Shown here piece after piece: positions 17,011 to 25,949 of a stretch of 64,000 bases of DNA. The stretch covers positions 62,001 through 126,000 of the forward strand of contig NZ_JAFKFX010000029.1 of the NCBI RefSeq assembly GCF_017308075.1, in the 5' to 3' direction. The position numbers and the translations under genes were made by a program. The stretch is from Allobosea sp. Lineage in GTDB: Bacteria > Pseudomonadota > Alphaproteobacteria > Rhizobiales > Beijerinckiaceae. The notes under the pieces are model-generated. The model made no database searches. It was not told the DNA's origin and saw nothing but the letters and a program-made list of their open reading frames with translations. Numbering within the stretch: the first letter of the stretch is position 1; each line of letters starts with the position of its first letter.

Positions 17011-18554
17011 GCGAACAGACCGTGCAGGAACCAGCGCGGCTGGACGCTCTCGCGCTCGTAGAGCCCGGCGCGGAACAGCCAGAAGCGGCGACCCTGCGCA
17101 TCCTCTACGCGGTAATAGTCGCGCGTCGGCTCGTCCGGCCCGTCGCGCCACCATTCCGGCGCGATCCGCTCCGGCCCCTCGGCGCGGGCGATCTCGTGCA
17201 GCACCCGGCGCCAGCGAAAGCGCAAGGGCGGGCCGTCCGGCACCTCGGCGAGCGTCTCGACCGGCTGCGGCGGCTCGAAGAGCTGGAGCGGCCGCGCCGG
17301 CGGCTCGCCCGCTTCGGGCTCCGGCCAGGGCTGCACCTCGGATGGCGTGCCGACGGCCGGGACCATCCCCGCTTCCCGCTCGGGATGGTGGGAGTTGCGG
17401 GCGACGAAGCGCAGCACCCGGTCACGGCCGAAGCGGGCGACGAGCCGGTCGACCAGATCGGCCACCGCCTCCTCCTCGATGGCGCGCCCGTCAAGGCTCG
17501 CCTGCGGCGTCCCGAGCGGCTCGCAGACCGGCACGGCGAGGCGGATCGCATCGAAGCCGAAACCGGGATCGAGCGGGTCCGCCAGCGTGTCGATGCGTTC
17601 GCGGTAGAGCCGCAATATGGCGGCGGGATCGCGCGAGGGACGACCGGTCACGAGGGACAGGCGCCGGACGGCGCCGTCGCTGCGGAAGAAGCTGATCTCG
17701 AAAGCGCGCCCGCCCTCGCCGCGCTGCTCGAGGATGCGGGCGGCCTCGTCGAGCAAATGCCGCAGGATCGCCTCCAGCCCATCGGTATCCTGCAGCGGCT
17801 CGGGGAAATGCCGCTCGACCATGCAATCGGGCGGCGGCCGCAAGGGGGTGATACGGACATCCTCATGGCCGAGGATGCGCCGCAGCCGCCTGGCGAGGGC
17901 CTCGCCGAAGCGGGCCGACAGCGTGCCCGAAGGGCGGGCGGCAAGATCGGCGAGCGTCTTCAGCCCGGCCCGCGACAGGGCGAGAACGGTCTCGGCCGGC
18001 GCTTCCAGAGCGGCGACCGGCAGGAGCCGGGTGCGCTCCGCATCGCCACCCGGCGGGGAGACGGCACAATCGCCGAAACGGGCGAGCGCCCGCGCCGCCT
18101 CGGGCGTGCCGGCGATGCTGGCGCGCAGCTGGAGGCCGAGCCGGCGCAGCCGGATGCCGATCTCCTGGCGCAATGCCGCCTCGCCGCCGAAGAGATGGGC
18201 GCAGCCGCTGATGTCGAGCACCAGCCCATGCGGCGGATCGAGCGCAACCAGCGGGGTGAAACGGTCGCAAAGCCCGGCAAGGCGTTCGAGGAAGCGCGCA
18301 TCGGCGGCGGGATCGGCCTCGGCGATGGCGAGATCGGGAATGCGGGCGCGGGCATCGGCGAGGGTCAGGCCGCGGGTCAGGCCGAGCGCGACGGCGCGCC
18401 GGTCGCAATCGGCGAGCCTGAGCGCACCGCCCTCCTTCTCGACCAGGACGAGCGGTCGCTCATCCGGCGCGGCGCCAGGCGGGAGCGCCCTCTGCCGATG
18501 CAGCCGGTCGCTCGCCAGGAAGGGAAACCAGAGGGCGAGATAGCGGCGCTGCAT
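17007..18554 (-). CDS. imuB: ImuB, Y-family polymerase-like protein of the SOS mutasome
   Basis: A 515-aa DinB/Y-family homologue with the ImuB N-terminus RYLALWFPFLASDRL and a C-terminal region carrying the RFWLFRAGLYE block. ImuB proteins lack the full set of catalytic carboxylates and serve as an adaptor joining ImuA, DnaE2 and the beta clamp (family knowledge). The ATG at 18554 is chosen because GGAGG lies 8 nt upstream; another ATG at 18569 has its Shine-Dalgarno directly abutting. With either start the 5' end lies inside the imuA coding region (95 nt overlap), and the 3' end overlaps dnaE2 by 4 nt. Confidence 0.92.
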   Translation of the reverse strand: MQRRYLALWFPFLASDRLHRQRALPPGAAPDERPLVLVEKEGGALRLADCDRRAVALGLTRGLTLADARARIPDLAIAEADPAADARFLERLAGLCDRFTPLVALDPPHGLVLDISGCAHLFGGEAALRQEIGIRLRRLGLQLRASIAGTPEAARALARFGDCAVSPPGGDAERTRLLPVAALEAPAETVLALSRAGLKTLADLAARPSGTLSARFGEALARRLRRILGHEDVRITPLRPPPDCMVERHFPEPLQDTDGLEAILRHLLDEAARILEQRGEGGRAFEISFFRSDGAVRRLSLVTGRPSRDPAAILRLYRERIDTLADPLDPGFGFDAIRLAVPVCEPLGTPQASLDGRAIEEEAVADLVDRLVARFGRDRVLRFVARNSHHPEREAGMVPAVGTPSEVQPWPEPEAGEPPARPLQLFEPPQPVETLAEVPDGPPLRFRWRRVLHEIARAEGPERIAPEWWRDGPDEPTRDYYRVEDAQGRRFWLFRAGLYERESVQPRWFLHGLFA

Positions 18555-19290
18555 CGCTTCGGCCTCCATCCTCCCGGCTCCATTCCTGGAAAGATCGTCG
18601 CTCACGGTTCCACTCCACACGCCACTCACACTCACCGAGGCCGCCGCGATGGCGCAGCAGCCTCAAACTGAAGGCCGGATCGCCCGGCGCATTGGCCTCG
18701 CGCGGCCGCGACGGCAGGGCCCGCACCAGCCAGCGGGTCGTCGCCGCGCTGGGCGCTGGCTCAGGAGAGACCCGCAACAGCAGGGTCATGACGCCGGAAG
18801 CCCCGGCTGCCAGAGCAAGGCGCCGGCTGGCGGTCAGGTCGAGCTGGCGCGGCTCGCCCCAGGGCTCGATCAGCGCCGCGCCGAGCGCCGAACAGCGGGC
18901 CGCCTCGGCCCCGGCGCGCAACACGCCCTCGGCGTCGCGGGCCCGCACCAGCAGAACCTGCGCGGGGTCGAGGCCGAGCTCGACGAGGCCGGGCGGGTGC
19001 AGCCGGCCGGCTTCGGCCGCCAGAAAATCCTGCCGAACCCAGAGCAGCGGTCGCGCCCCCGCGGCCCGCAGGGCCAGCGCCGCGGCGAAGCCGGTCGCGG
19101 CGGGCAGATCGGCCCCGCCGGACGCATAGACCTCGTGCAGGGCGGCGCGGGCGACGCCGCCGCCCAGCGGCTCATCGAGCCCCGCCATGCCGAAATCGAC
19201 CCGCTCCACCGGCGCGAGTTCGCGCGCCAGCCCCGCCAGAGCGAGGCTTTGCCGGAGACTGGCCAGCGCGGAGGAAGGGATATCGGGCAT
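18460..19290 (-). CDS. imuA: ImuA, RecA/SulA-like protein of the SOS mutasome
   Basis: A 276-aa protein with the ImuA pattern: VERVDFGMAGLDEPLGGGVARAALHEVYA near the N-terminus, then AALALRAAGARPLLWVRQDF. It resembles the RecA core without a normal P-loop. In Caulobacter the homologue is required, with ImuB and DnaE2, for damage-induced mutagenesis. It is the first gene of the operon; its ATG lies 7 nt from a LexA box. The C-terminal ~32 codons overlap the start of imuB in another frame, and the tail is low in recognisable structure, as expected for a dual-coding stretch. Confidence 0.88.
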   Translation of the reverse strand: MPDIPSSALASLRQSLALAGLARELAPVERVDFGMAGLDEPLGGGVARAALHEVYASGGADLPAATGFAAALALRAAGARPLLWVRQDFLAAEAGRLHPPGLVELGLDPAQVLLVRARDAEGVLRAGAEAARCSALGAALIEPWGEPRQLDLTASRRLALAAGASGVMTLLLRVSPEPAPSAATTRWLVRALPSRPREANAPGDPAFSLRLLRHRGGLGECEWRVEWNRERRSFQEWSREDGGRSDAAPLSRPLVSLPGERPAASAEGAPAWRRAG

Positions 19291-19297
19291 GAAAAAT

Positions 19298-19312
19298 GTT
19301 CACTATTTGTTC
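19298..19312 (-). promoter_or_regulatory. LexA (SOS) box of imuA-imuB-dnaE2
   Basis: A perfect GTTC-N7-GTTC on the plus strand (GAAC-N7-GAAC in the direction of imuA), the alphaproteobacterial LexA recognition sequence. It ends 7 nt before the imuA ATG, so bound LexA would cover the translation start and probably the transcription start. Cleavage of LexA after RecA activation should release the cassette. Confidence 0.88.
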
Positions 19313-19512
19313 CTATCTAAAACCACTCCCAAACTCTGCCGGAGTCAAGCCCGGATATGCGGCACGCTCCTTGCCCGAAGGCGAGACGCGGCAGGAATCG
19401 CCTCCCAGCCCGCGCAACTGTCGCCAATCGCAGGGTTTCTGTCATATCAAGGCAATGCCGATCGGCTTGCTGCGAGGCAGGCACGCCCGCCGCCGCCTTC
19501 CCGGGGACAGAG

Positions 19513-20511
19513 ATGAGCTCAGGACTGTTCGCGCTTCTCGACGACATCGCCGGCCTCGCCAAGGTCGCGGCCGCTGCGCTCGACGATGCGGCGGGCCAGG
19601 CGACCAAGGCGGGCGCCAAGGCTGCGGGCATCGTCATCGACGATGCGGCCGTGACGCCGCGCTATGCCGTCGGCTTCTCGGCCGATCGCGAGCTGCCGAT
19701 CATCGGCAAGATCGCCCTCGGCTCACTCAAGAACAAGCTCATCTTCCTGCTACCGGCGGCTTTGGTGCTGAGCTTCATCGCGCCCTGGGCGATCACGCCG
19801 CTCCTGATGGCAGGCGGCGCCTATCTCTGCTTCGAGGGCTTCGAGAAGGTCTACGAGCTCGTCATGCCGCATGCCGGGCACGAGGCGGTGCAGGGCGAAG
19901 CCACGGCCGAAATCCTCGATGCCACGCAGCTCGAGGCACAGAAGATCTCAAGCGCGATCAAGACCGATTTCATCCTCTCCGCCGAGATCATGGCGATCAC
20001 GCTCGCGACCGTCACCGCCTCGTCCTACTGGACGCAGGCCCTGGTGCTTGCCGTGGTCGGCCTCGGCATGACCCTGCTAGTCTATGGCGCCGTCGCCCTG
20101 ATCGTGAAGGCGGACGATGCGGGCGCCGCGATGGCGCGCACCGGCAAGCCGCTGATCCGGCCGATCGGCCGCGGCCTCGTCCGCGGCATGCCGCATTTCC
20201 TGAAAGCGCTGAGCGCAGTCGGCACCGCCGCGATGCTCTGGGTCGGCGGCGGCATCATCATCCACGGCCTCGCCGGCTACGGCCTCGACGGGATCGAGCA
20301 CGCCATTCACGGCGTCGCGGTGGCGGTCGGGCAGACCGTCCCGGCGGCGTCCGGCCTGCTGGAATGGCTGACCACTGCCGGCGCCTCGGCCGTGTTCGGG
20401 CTTGCGATCGGCGGGCTCTGCCTCGTCGGCATGCATTTCGTCGTCGAGCCGGCCCTCCGGATCTGGCGCGGCAGGGCGGCGAAGACCGCCGGCGCCGCGG
20501 CGAGGAAGTAG
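19513..20511 (+). CDS. DUF808 / YedI-family inner membrane protein
   Basis: A 332-aa membrane protein starting MSSGLFALLDDIAGLAKVAAA, the nearly invariant opening of DUF808 (E. coli YedI). DDAAVTPRYAVGF and the following PIIGKIALGSLKNKL block are also family hallmarks. Several hydrophobic segments follow between residues 70 and 315. The function of the family is unknown. The ATG at 19513 is chosen over far-upstream in-frame codons because the family N-terminus begins there. It is divergent from imuA with about 220 bp between them and stands alone. Confidence 0.85.
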   Translation: MSSGLFALLDDIAGLAKVAAAALDDAAGQATKAGAKAAGIVIDDAAVTPRYAVGFSADRELPIIGKIALGSLKNKLIFLLPAALVLSFIAPWAITPLLMAGGAYLCFEGFEKVYELVMPHAGHEAVQGEATAEILDATQLEAQKISSAIKTDFILSAEIMAITLATVTASSYWTQALVLAVVGLGMTLLVYGAVALIVKADDAGAAMARTGKPLIRPIGRGLVRGMPHFLKALSAVGTAAMLWVGGGIIIHGLAGYGLDGIEHAIHGVAVAVGQTVPAASGLLEWLTTAGASAVFGLAIGGLCLVGMHFVVEPALRIWRGRAAKTAGAAARK

Positions 20512-20618
20512 TCCAGCCGGCGGAAGCCCTGGCGGGCAGCACTTCGCTACCCAAACGACCACTACCGTGCCCTTGGCTCGCCGAATAATCTCACGCCACA
20601 GATATGCGGGGAAAGAGC

Positions 20619-21365
20619 ATGACTCCGTTCCTGGTCGGCGCCGTCGCGTTCATCTTCGTGTTCGGCGCAGCAGCCGGCGGAATGCTGCTGCGCGCGCGCC
20701 TGCCGGATCATCATCTCTCCCCCGACTCCCGGGAGTTGATCAAGCTCGCCACTGCCATCATCGGAACCCTGTCCGCGATCGCGCTCGGCCTGCTGATCGC
20801 CTCGGCGAAGCGCTCCTTCGACGAAGCCGGGACCGAGCTCAGAACCTCGGCGGCCCATGTCGTGCTCCTCGACCGGACGATGGCCCAATACGGGCCGGAG
20901 ACGAAGCCGCTGCGCGTCGCCCTGCGACAGAGCCTCGAGACGAGGCTGAACGAGCTCAAAGATGAACGCGAGGGGCTGCTGCATGAGGGCCTCGACGTCG
21001 AGCCCATCCAGATCGGACTCAGGCATCTCGTACCGGCCAATGACGGACAGCGCTGGCTTCAGGCCCGAGCCCTCCAGCTCAGCGGACAGATCTCGGAAAT
21101 GAGGTGGCAGCGGCCAGAAACCGAGACCGGCGGCTTCCCCGGCATCTTCATCATCATCCTCGTCTTCTGGCTCGCTTTGCTCTTCGCCTCCTTCGGTCTG
21201 CTGAGCCCGGGAAATGCCACGGTCGTGGCGACGCTGTTAGGCTCGGCCTTGTCGGTGACGGCAGCACTGGTGCTGATCATCGACATGGACCACCCCTATC
21301 TCGGCTTCATCCGCGTCTCCGACCTGCCGCTCCAGCTCGCGCTCGCACGTCTCGGCCAGCCCTGA
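20619..21365 (+). CDS. DUF4239-like (bestrophin-like) membrane protein
   Basis: A 248-aa protein with two hydrophobic helices at the N-terminus (about 2-22 and 43-60), a soluble central region of about 100 residues, and two more helices near the C-terminus (about 170-195 and 200-220). The closing HPYLGFIRVSDLPLQLAL block is typical of DUF4239 proteins. The start at 20619 is preferred over 20604 because GGGGAAAG lies at good spacing. No function can be assigned. It lies about 110 bp after the DUF808 gene. Confidence 0.72.
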   Translation: MTPFLVGAVAFIFVFGAAAGGMLLRARLPDHHLSPDSRELIKLATAIIGTLSAIALGLLIASAKRSFDEAGTELRTSAAHVVLLDRTMAQYGPETKPLRVALRQSLETRLNELKDEREGLLHEGLDVEPIQIGLRHLVPANDGQRWLQARALQLSGQISEMRWQRPETETGGFPGIFIIILVFWLALLFASFGLLSPGNATVVATLLGSALSVTAALVLIIDMDHPYLGFIRVSDLPLQLALARLGQP

Positions 21366-21500
21366 TCCGCATCACAGCCGCCGGTATTCCGCCTCCCCCC
21401 GCAAACATGCCGGGCGCCATGCATGAGCTGGGGCCGTCATCCCCACGCAAATCTGCTAGCTCCTCGCCCGAGGTCCAACGCACGGACCGCCGGACCTGTC

Positions 21501-22439
21501 ATGCTGCAATTCCTCGCCACCAGCACGCCCTTCTTCGCCGTGATCGGGCTCGGTGCCCTCTCCGCCTGGCGCGGCCTGTTCGGCAGCGATGCGGTCCGGG
21601 TGCTCAACACCTATGCCTTCATGGTGGCGACGCCGGCGATGGTGCTCCGGGTGATGTCGCGCCAGCCGATCGCCGAGCTCTGGAACGGGGTGTTCTTCGC
21701 CGCCCTGGCCCTGCTCGGCATCGTGGGGATGGGCCTCGGCATCCTTGTGGCGCGCCGCTTTTTCGGGATGCCCTTCCCCAATGCGGTCTCGCGCGGCCAG
21801 AGCCTGGTCGGCGGCAATTTCGCCTTCCTCGGCATTCCCCTGATGCTGGCCTTCCTCGGCGACGGGGCGGCGGCGCCGATCGCGATCGGGCTGATCTGCG
21901 ACACGGCACTGGTCGTTCCCCTCGCGATCGGGCTGATCGAGGCCGGGCGGGGCAAGGGCTCGCCCTGGCGCATCGCGGCAAGGCTGGTGCGCGGCACCAT
22001 CGTCAATCCTTTCATGCTCTCGATCATGGGCGGCGTCGCGCTCTCGCTCAGCGGCCTTTCCATCCCCGAGCCGATCGACCGCTTCCTCGTCTTCCTCGGC
22101 GGCTCGGCCGCCCCGGTCGGCATCTTCGCGCTCGGCGTCGCCGCCTGGCAGTGGAGCCGGGAAGGCAGGCTGCCGCTGAAAGGCGTGCTGCCGCTCGTCC
22201 TCGGCAAGCTCGTCCTGCACCCGCTGCTGACCTGGTTCGTGCTCGCCATCGTGCTCAGACTCGACCCGTTCTGGGTCAAAGCCGGCGTGCTCTATGCGGC
22301 GCTGCCGATCGCCGCCAATGTCTTCGTGATCTCGGAGCGCTTCGAGACCGACAGCCGGCCGCTGGCCGCCGCCATCGTGATCTCGACCACCGCCGCAGCC
22401 CTGACCTTCCCCATCGCGATCTGGCTGGTCTCCGGCTGA
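21501..22439 (+). CDS. AEC-family transporter (auxin efflux carrier type)
   Basis: A 312-aa inner-membrane carrier with about ten hydrophobic segments. NTYAFMVATPAMVLRVM and GGNFAFLGIPLMLAFLGD are the paired motifs of the AEC/MdcF-type family (PF03547), and the C-terminal half repeats the fold with YAALPIAANVFVISERF. Such proteins export or import small organic acids or amino acids. The substrate is unknown. The ATG at 21501 matches the family N-terminus. It precedes the OYE-family gene by 58 bp and may be co-transcribed with it. Confidence 0.85.
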   Translation: MLQFLATSTPFFAVIGLGALSAWRGLFGSDAVRVLNTYAFMVATPAMVLRVMSRQPIAELWNGVFFAALALLGIVGMGLGILVARRFFGMPFPNAVSRGQSLVGGNFAFLGIPLMLAFLGDGAAAPIAIGLICDTALVVPLAIGLIEAGRGKGSPWRIAARLVRGTIVNPFMLSIMGGVALSLSGLSIPEPIDRFLVFLGGSAAPVGIFALGVAAWQWSREGRLPLKGVLPLVLGKLVLHPLLTWFVLAIVLRLDPFWVKAGVLYAALPIAANVFVISERFETDSRPLAAAIVISTTAAALTFPIAIWLVSG

Positions 22440-22497
22440 ACCGCAGCCCGTCGCAATTCCTGCCTTTCCACTGCTCCAGCAATCTCGAGGACAGCGC

Positions 22498-23595
22498 ATG
22501 ACAAGCCAGCTCTTCCGCCCGCTCGCACTCGATGGGCTCCAGCTTCCGAACCGCATCGTCATCGCGCCGATGTGCCAATATTCGGCGGAAGACGGCTCGG
22601 CCACCGACTGGCACCTGATCCATCTCGGCAATCTCGCGCTCTCCGGCGCCGGCCTCCTGATCATCGAGGCGACCGCGGTCGAGCCCGAGGGCCGGATCAG
22701 TCCCGACGATCTCGGCCTGTGGAGCGATGAGAACGAGCGCGCGCTCGGCCGCGTGCTCGACGCCGTCCGGCGCCATTCCGACATGCCGATCGGCATCCAG
22801 CTCGGCCATGCCGGGCGCAAGGCCTCGATCCACTCACCCTGGAACGGCAGCCGCCAGCGACCGCTCGACGATCGCGGCTGGCAGACCCTCGCGCCCTCGG
22901 CCCTGCCGATGAACCCGAACGATCGGCCGCCGCTGCCCCTCGATGCCGACGGGCTGAAGCGCGTGCGCGAGGCCTTCGTCGCCTCGGCGAAGCGCGCGGC
23001 GCGGCTCGGCCTGCAGATGGTCGAGATCCATTGCGCCCATGGCTATCTGCTACACCAGTTCCTCTCGCCGCTCGCCAACCGGCGCGACGACGCCTATGGC
23101 GGCGCGCTCGAAAACCGGCTGCGCTTTCCGCTCGAGATCTATGAGGCGGTGCGCGACGCCGTGCCGGCCGAAATCCCGGTCGGCGTGCGGGTCTCCGGCA
23201 CGGACTGGGTCGAGGGCGGCTGGGAGATCGAGCAGACCATCGCCTTCGCGCAGGCGCTGAAGGCACGCGGGGTCAGCTTCGTCCATGTCTCCAGCGGCGG
23301 CCTCTCGCCGGAGCAGAAGATCCCGCTCGGGCCGGGCTATCAGGTTCCGCTGGCGCGGGCAGTGAAGGCGGCGACGGCGCTGCCGGTCATCGCAGTCGGG
23401 CTGATCACCGAATACGAGGATGCCGAGGCGATCGTCGCCGGCGGCGATGCCGACATGGTCGGACTGGCGCGCGGCATTCTCTACGATCCGCGCTGGCCCT
23501 GGCACGCGGCCGCCCATCTCGGCGCCAGCGTCAAGGCGCCGAAGCAGTATCTGCGTTCCCAGCCGCGGCAGCTGAAGGAGTTGTTCGAAAGCTGA
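22498..23595 (+). CDS. NADH:flavin oxidoreductase, Old Yellow Enzyme family (YqjM/NamA-like)
   Basis: A 365-aa TIM-barrel FMN enzyme. The N-terminal LPNRIVIAPMCQYSAEDG, the GRKAS flavin/ligand loop, and the IHCAHGYLLHQFLSP then NRRDDAYGG block are those of the thermophilic-like OYE class (YqjM, NamA, XenA). The cysteine in PMCQYSA is the redox-modulating residue of that class (family knowledge). It would reduce activated C=C bonds such as enals, enones or nitro compounds with NAD(P)H. The physiological substrate is unknown. Confidence 0.9.
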   Translation: MTSQLFRPLALDGLQLPNRIVIAPMCQYSAEDGSATDWHLIHLGNLALSGAGLLIIEATAVEPEGRISPDDLGLWSDENERALGRVLDAVRRHSDMPIGIQLGHAGRKASIHSPWNGSRQRPLDDRGWQTLAPSALPMNPNDRPPLPLDADGLKRVREAFVASAKRAARLGLQMVEIHCAHGYLLHQFLSPLANRRDDAYGGALENRLRFPLEIYEAVRDAVPAEIPVGVRVSGTDWVEGGWEIEQTIAFAQALKARGVSFVHVSSGGLSPEQKIPLGPGYQVPLARAVKAATALPVIAVGLITEYEDAEAIVAGGDADMVGLARGILYDPRWPWHAAAHLGASVKAPKQYLRSQPRQLKELFES

Positions 23596-23610
23596 ACTGG
23601 GTTCGAGCTG

Positions 23611-23817
23611 CCATTCCGGGGCTTCGCGCAGCGAAGAGCCAGACCCCTATATCGGTGTTGTTCCAGTTCGTCATGCTCGCCCTTGTGGCGAGCATCCACG
23701 TCTTGAACACCGCTCTCGTAACAGGAAGACGTGGATGGTCGGGACAAGCCCGACCATGACGGCAAAAGTGGTGTTCATGGGTTCCGGGCTCGGCCCTGCG
23801 GCCGCCCCGGAAAGACG
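23611..23817. repeat. Composite intergenic repeat
   Basis: Two half-elements (ATTCCGGGGCTTCGCG on the left and GTTCATGGGTTCCGGGC..CCCCGGAA on the right) match the ends of the inverted repeat at 32002-32142. They flank a ~94-bp unit (23671-23764) that recurs at 29414-29508. This looks like one repeat type nested in another. Confidence 0.65.
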
Positions 23818-23838
23818 AGTCTTGCGCACCAGGCGGGC

Positions 23839-24147
23839 TCAATCGCCCGGCTGGGCTCCGTCATAGCCGCCGATGATCACGAGATCGACCGGGCCGACCT
23901 TGGCGAGGTGCTGCACCGCCGCCTGATATTCCGGCGATTCATAGCAGGCACGGGCCGTCGCCTCGTCCTTGAACTCGATGACGACGTTGTGCTTGCGGCC
24001 CTCGCCGCGGGCGAGCTTGTACTCGCCGCCGCGGACGATGAACTTGCCGCCATACTTCGCGAAAGCGATGGCGTTGAGCGAACGGTAGGTCGCGTATTCA
24101 GCCTCGTTCTGCACATCGAGGCGGGCGATCCAGTAGCCCTTCGCCAT
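23839..24147 (-). CDS. DUF1330 domain protein, copy 2 of a tandem pair
   Basis: A 102-aa ferredoxin-like (dimeric alpha-beta barrel) protein with the DUF1330 pattern: GYWIARLDVQNEAEY at the start, GGKFIVRGGEYKLARGEGR in the middle, then VVIEFKDEATARACYESPEYQ. Its ATG at 24147 lies 2 nt past the stop of the neighbouring homologue, so both are made from one transcript. The family function is unknown. Confidence 0.85.
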   Translation of the reverse strand: MAKGYWIARLDVQNEAEYATYRSLNAIAFAKYGGKFIVRGGEYKLARGEGRKHNVVIEFKDEATARACYESPEYQAAVQHLAKVGPVDLVIIGGYDGAQPGD

Positions 24148-24149
24148 GA

Positions 24150-24437
24150 TCAGACGCCTTCGACGACGACGATGTCGATCTCGCCGGCGCCTTCGCGCTC
24201 CTTGCGCGCCGCGGCGTATTCCGGCGAGTTCACATAGGCCTTGGCCGCTTCGAAATCCTTGAACTCGATGACGATGTTGCGGGCCCTGCCCTCGCCCTCG
24301 CCGACCGTCATCTGGCCGCCACGCACCAAAGGCGTGCCGCGATACTGCTTGATCGCTTCCGAGGCCTTGGCGGCATAGGCCGCCCACAGCGTCGCGTTGG
24401 AGACCTTGGCGCGCGCGATCACATATCCCTTGGGCAT
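24150..24437 (-). CDS. DUF1330 domain protein, copy 1 of a tandem pair
   Basis: A 95-aa protein of the same family as the gene just downstream: KGYVIARAKVSNATLWAAYA, TPLVRGGQMTVGEGEGR and VIEFKDFEAAKAYVNSPEYAAA. The pair arose by tandem duplication and has diverged. An ATG four codons earlier (24449) is possible, but the one at 24437 matches the paralogue's MxKGY start and has a GGAAG upstream. It lies 36 nt after pyrF on the same strand and may be read from the pyrF transcript. Confidence 0.82.
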   Translation of the reverse strand: MPKGYVIARAKVSNATLWAAYAAKASEAIKQYRGTPLVRGGQMTVGEGEGRARNIVIEFKDFEAAKAYVNSPEYAAARKEREGAGEIDIVVVEGV

Positions 24438-24473
24438 TTCGGCTTCCATTTCCGTTTGGATGGGGGGCGAAGC

Positions 24474-25181
24474 TTAGGCGGCGCCGGCGATCTCGTCCAT
24501 GATCGCGGCAGCCGCCGCGCGCGGATCAGCCGCGCGGATGACGGGACGCCCGATCACCAGATGGTCGGCCCCGGCGGCAATGGCCTCGCCCGGCGTCAAG
24601 GTGCGCTTCTGGTCGCCGGCGGCGCTGCCGGCCGGGCGGATGCCGGGGGTGACGATGACCATGTCCGGACCGATGACGCCGCGCACGATCTCGGTCTCGG
24701 CGGCGGAGCAGACGATGCCGTCGACGCCGGCGATGCGGGCCTGCTGGGCGCGCATACGCACGAGATCGCGCACGGCGAGCCCATAGCCGGCATCCTTGAG
24801 ATCGCCATCGTCATAGGAGGTGAGCGCCGTGACGGCGAGCAGCTTCATGGCGGAATCGCCGCGCCCCTCGACCGCACCGCGCATGGTCTGCGGATAGGCG
24901 TGCACGGTGAGGAAGGTGACGCCGAGCTTGGTCAGCGATTCCACCCCTTCGGTGACGGTGTTGCCGATATCGTGCAGCTTCAGGTCGAGGAAGACCTTCT
25001 TGCCCTCGCCGATCAGCTGGCGGGCAAGGTCGAGCCCGCCAGCGAAGGCGAGCCGGTAGCCGATCTTGTAGAAGCTCGCCTGGTCGCCGAGCGTCGCGAC
25101 GATGCGATAGGCGTCCCAGATCGTCGGAACGTCGAGCGCGACGATCATGCGGTCCCGGAGATCGTTGATTTTCTGCGCCAT
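24474..25181 (-). CDS. pyrF: Orotidine-5'-phosphate decarboxylase
   Basis: A 235-aa TIM-barrel enzyme for the last step of UMP synthesis. The catalytic block [10 protein letters not shown] (66-75) carries the Lys-Asp-Asp charge network, and the phosphate-binding loops GIRPAG and [12 protein letters not shown] are complete. The ATG at 25181 is preceded by an excellent GAGGAGGACA ribosome binding site. It is probably co-transcribed with the DUF1330 pair downstream. Confidence 0.95.
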   Translation of the reverse strand: MAQKINDLRDRMIVALDVPTIWDAYRIVATLGDQASFYKIGYRLAFAGGLDLARQLIGEGKKVFLDLKLHDIGNTVTEGVESLTKLGVTFLTVHAYPQTMRGAVEGRGDSAMKLLAVTALTSYDDGDLKDAGYGLAVRDLVRMRAQQARIAGVDGIVCSAAETEIVRGVIGPDMVIVTPGIRPAGSAAGDQKRTLTPGEAIAAGADHLVIGRPVIRAADPRAAAAAIMDEIAGAA

Positions 25182-25272
25182 GGCCCTGTCCTCCTCGCTG
25201 CCCGGCGGCGATGGGGCACGATTCGACGGGGAGCGCAACCTTTGCCTGCTTGCTCGCGGGCGAAGAGGCGCC

Positions 25273-25917
25273 TCAGGCCGCCCCGCTCAACACCTGCGCG
25301 AAGACCTTGGCCCAGACGTCGGGCGTCTGCGCGCCGGAGACGGCGAGCTTGCCGTCGACGATGAAGAAGGGCACCCCGGTGACGCCGACCCGCTGCGCAT
25401 GCGCCTCGAGGCCGATCACCGTCTCGCGCAACTCGTCATTGGCGAGTTCGTCGCGCGCCGCCCGCTCGTCATAGCCCTGCTCGCCCGCGATCGCGACCAG
25501 CGTGTCGAGATCGCCGATGTCGCGGCCGTCCTGCCAATAGGCCTTGAACAGCGCCGCCTTCATCTCGCTGCCGCGCTGCACGGTCGAGGCGGCGGCGACG
25601 AGCATATGGGCCATGCGGGTGTTGACGCTCTTCTTGACCGCAGCCCAGTTGAAGGTGACGCCGCTTTCCAGCGCCGCCTCGGAGAGCCGCAGTTCGATCT
25701 CCCTGCGCTTGCCGGGCCCGAACTTGGCATCGAGATAGGCGGTGCGGTCCATGCCCTCCTCCGGCATCTCCGGATTGAGCTCATAGGGCAGCCAGGTGAT
25801 GGCAACACGCTCGGTCAGGCCGTGATTGGCGAGCGCCGTCTCGAGCCGCGCCTTGCCGATGAAGCACCAGGGGCAGGCGAGATCGGAGACGATCGCGATC
25901 GGCAGCTTGTCTTGCAT
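25273..25917 (-). CDS. DsbA-family (FrnE-like) thiol oxidoreductase
   Basis: A 214-aa thioredoxin-fold protein with the active-site CPWC (15-18) in [12 protein letters not shown], and the cis-proline region [17 protein letters not shown] near the C-terminus. There is no signal peptide, so it is cytoplasmic like FrnE and unlike periplasmic DsbA. Likely role: disulfide or glutathione chemistry under oxidative stress. 2-hydroxychromene-2-carboxylate isomerases share the fold, but the CPWC pair favours FrnE. Confidence 0.88.
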   Translation of the reverse strand: MQDKLPIAIVSDLACPWCFIGKARLETALANHGLTERVAITWLPYELNPEMPEEGMDRTAYLDAKFGPGKRREIELRLSEAALESGVTFNWAAVKKSVNTRMAHMLVAAASTVQRGSEMKAALFKAYWQDGRDIGDLDTLVAIAGEQGYDERAARDELANDELRETVIGLEAHAQRVGVTGVPFFIVDGKLAVSGAQTPDVWAKVFAQVLSGAA

Positions 25918-25949
25918 GACTCGTTCCTTGGCGCTGGGCGCGGCAGGTT

